Assembly (NCBI GenBank): GCA_009746045.1
Contig: RPFO01000154.1
Coordinates: 5,888,646-5,952,645 of the forward strand
Source: Mesostigma viride
Taxonomy: Eukaryota; Streptophyta; Mesostigmatophyceae; Mesostigmatales; Mesostigmataceae
DNA length: 64,000 bases
Direction: 5' to 3'
A model generated the notes under the pieces. The model was given only the letters and a program-made list of their open reading frames with translations. It made no database searches and had not been told where the DNA came from. This document shows positions 63,931 through 64,000 of the stretch, in pieces (the stretch's first letter is position 1; every line of letters begins with the position of its first letter). Position numbers and translations under genes: made by a program.

Positions 63931-64000
63931 TAATTAGGAACGTAACTCCGTTGGGAGTATATCAAAGAGACAACCAGCGCAGGCCAGAAATGTAGCACAT
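63931..64000 (-). mobile_element. LINE family A-like 3' end carrying a 29-bp insertion
   Basis: It reads GTAACTCCGTTGGGAGTATA, the family A terminal hairpin in inverted orientation, preceded by an ATTAATTAATT tail. At 63,962-63,990 a 29-bp piece identical to the left end of family G sits exactly between the A and T of the normal GTATA-TGTAGCACAT sequence. The window ends just after. Confidence 0.65.

Overview
This is nuclear DNA of a eukaryote, most likely a green alga. The evidence is GT-AG introns, a giant secreted protein with Pro-rich PPSPPPP tracts of the kind common in chlorophyte extracellular-matrix proteins, GC-rich exons in AT-richer surroundings, non-LTR retrotransposons (LINEs) and TTAA-, hAT- and MITE-type DNA transposons. 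The species cannot be named from the sequence alone.

Layout. 1-1,660: two poorly resolved minus-strand genes, one with a 78-bp coding tandem repeat. 1,714-3,853: a 357-bp satellite with higher-order AAB structure. 4,890-5,640: possible LINE ORF1 debris. 5,811-7,517: a piggyBac-like TTAA element. 7,640-14,600: nested LINE fragments, a (GATG)n array and a MITE. 14,788-16,109: a decayed F-box/LRR gene. 17,493-30,556: the dominant gene, a three-exon gene for a secreted protein of about 4,000 residues built from LamG-like, IPT/TIG, filamin-like, DUF2341 and kelch modules. 32,197-40,071: three LINE insertions, one full length with a 13-bp target-site duplication and itself broken by a 703-bp DNA element. 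40,100-45,350: more nested LINE copies. 45,503-47,797: a second TTAA element. 48,053-55,589: a minus-strand multi-exon gene that begins with a WWE domain and ends with an ADP-ribosyltransferase-like domain; its first intron holds an AT-rich, possibly organelle-derived insert. 57,000-58,786: a second F-box/LRR pseudogene, paralogous to the first. 59,690-64,000: LINE 3' ends, a 593-bp (GATG)n array and a 2.7-kb hAT-like element inserted in a LINE 3' end.

The protein-coding genes do not form a pathway. The coherent biology is (i) a matrix or cell-surface giant protein, (ii) a WWE/ADP-ribosyltransferase gene, and (iii) a dense, datable stack of transposons. Target-site duplications give insertion order at several places. 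LINE families A, B and D share a 3'-terminal CTCC-CAAC-GGAG hairpin but carry different short tandem tails. Several copies carry only ORF1 joined to the 3' UTR, resembling half-LINEs.

All family names rest on motifs read by eye. Exon borders were checked by splice-site sequence and phase only.
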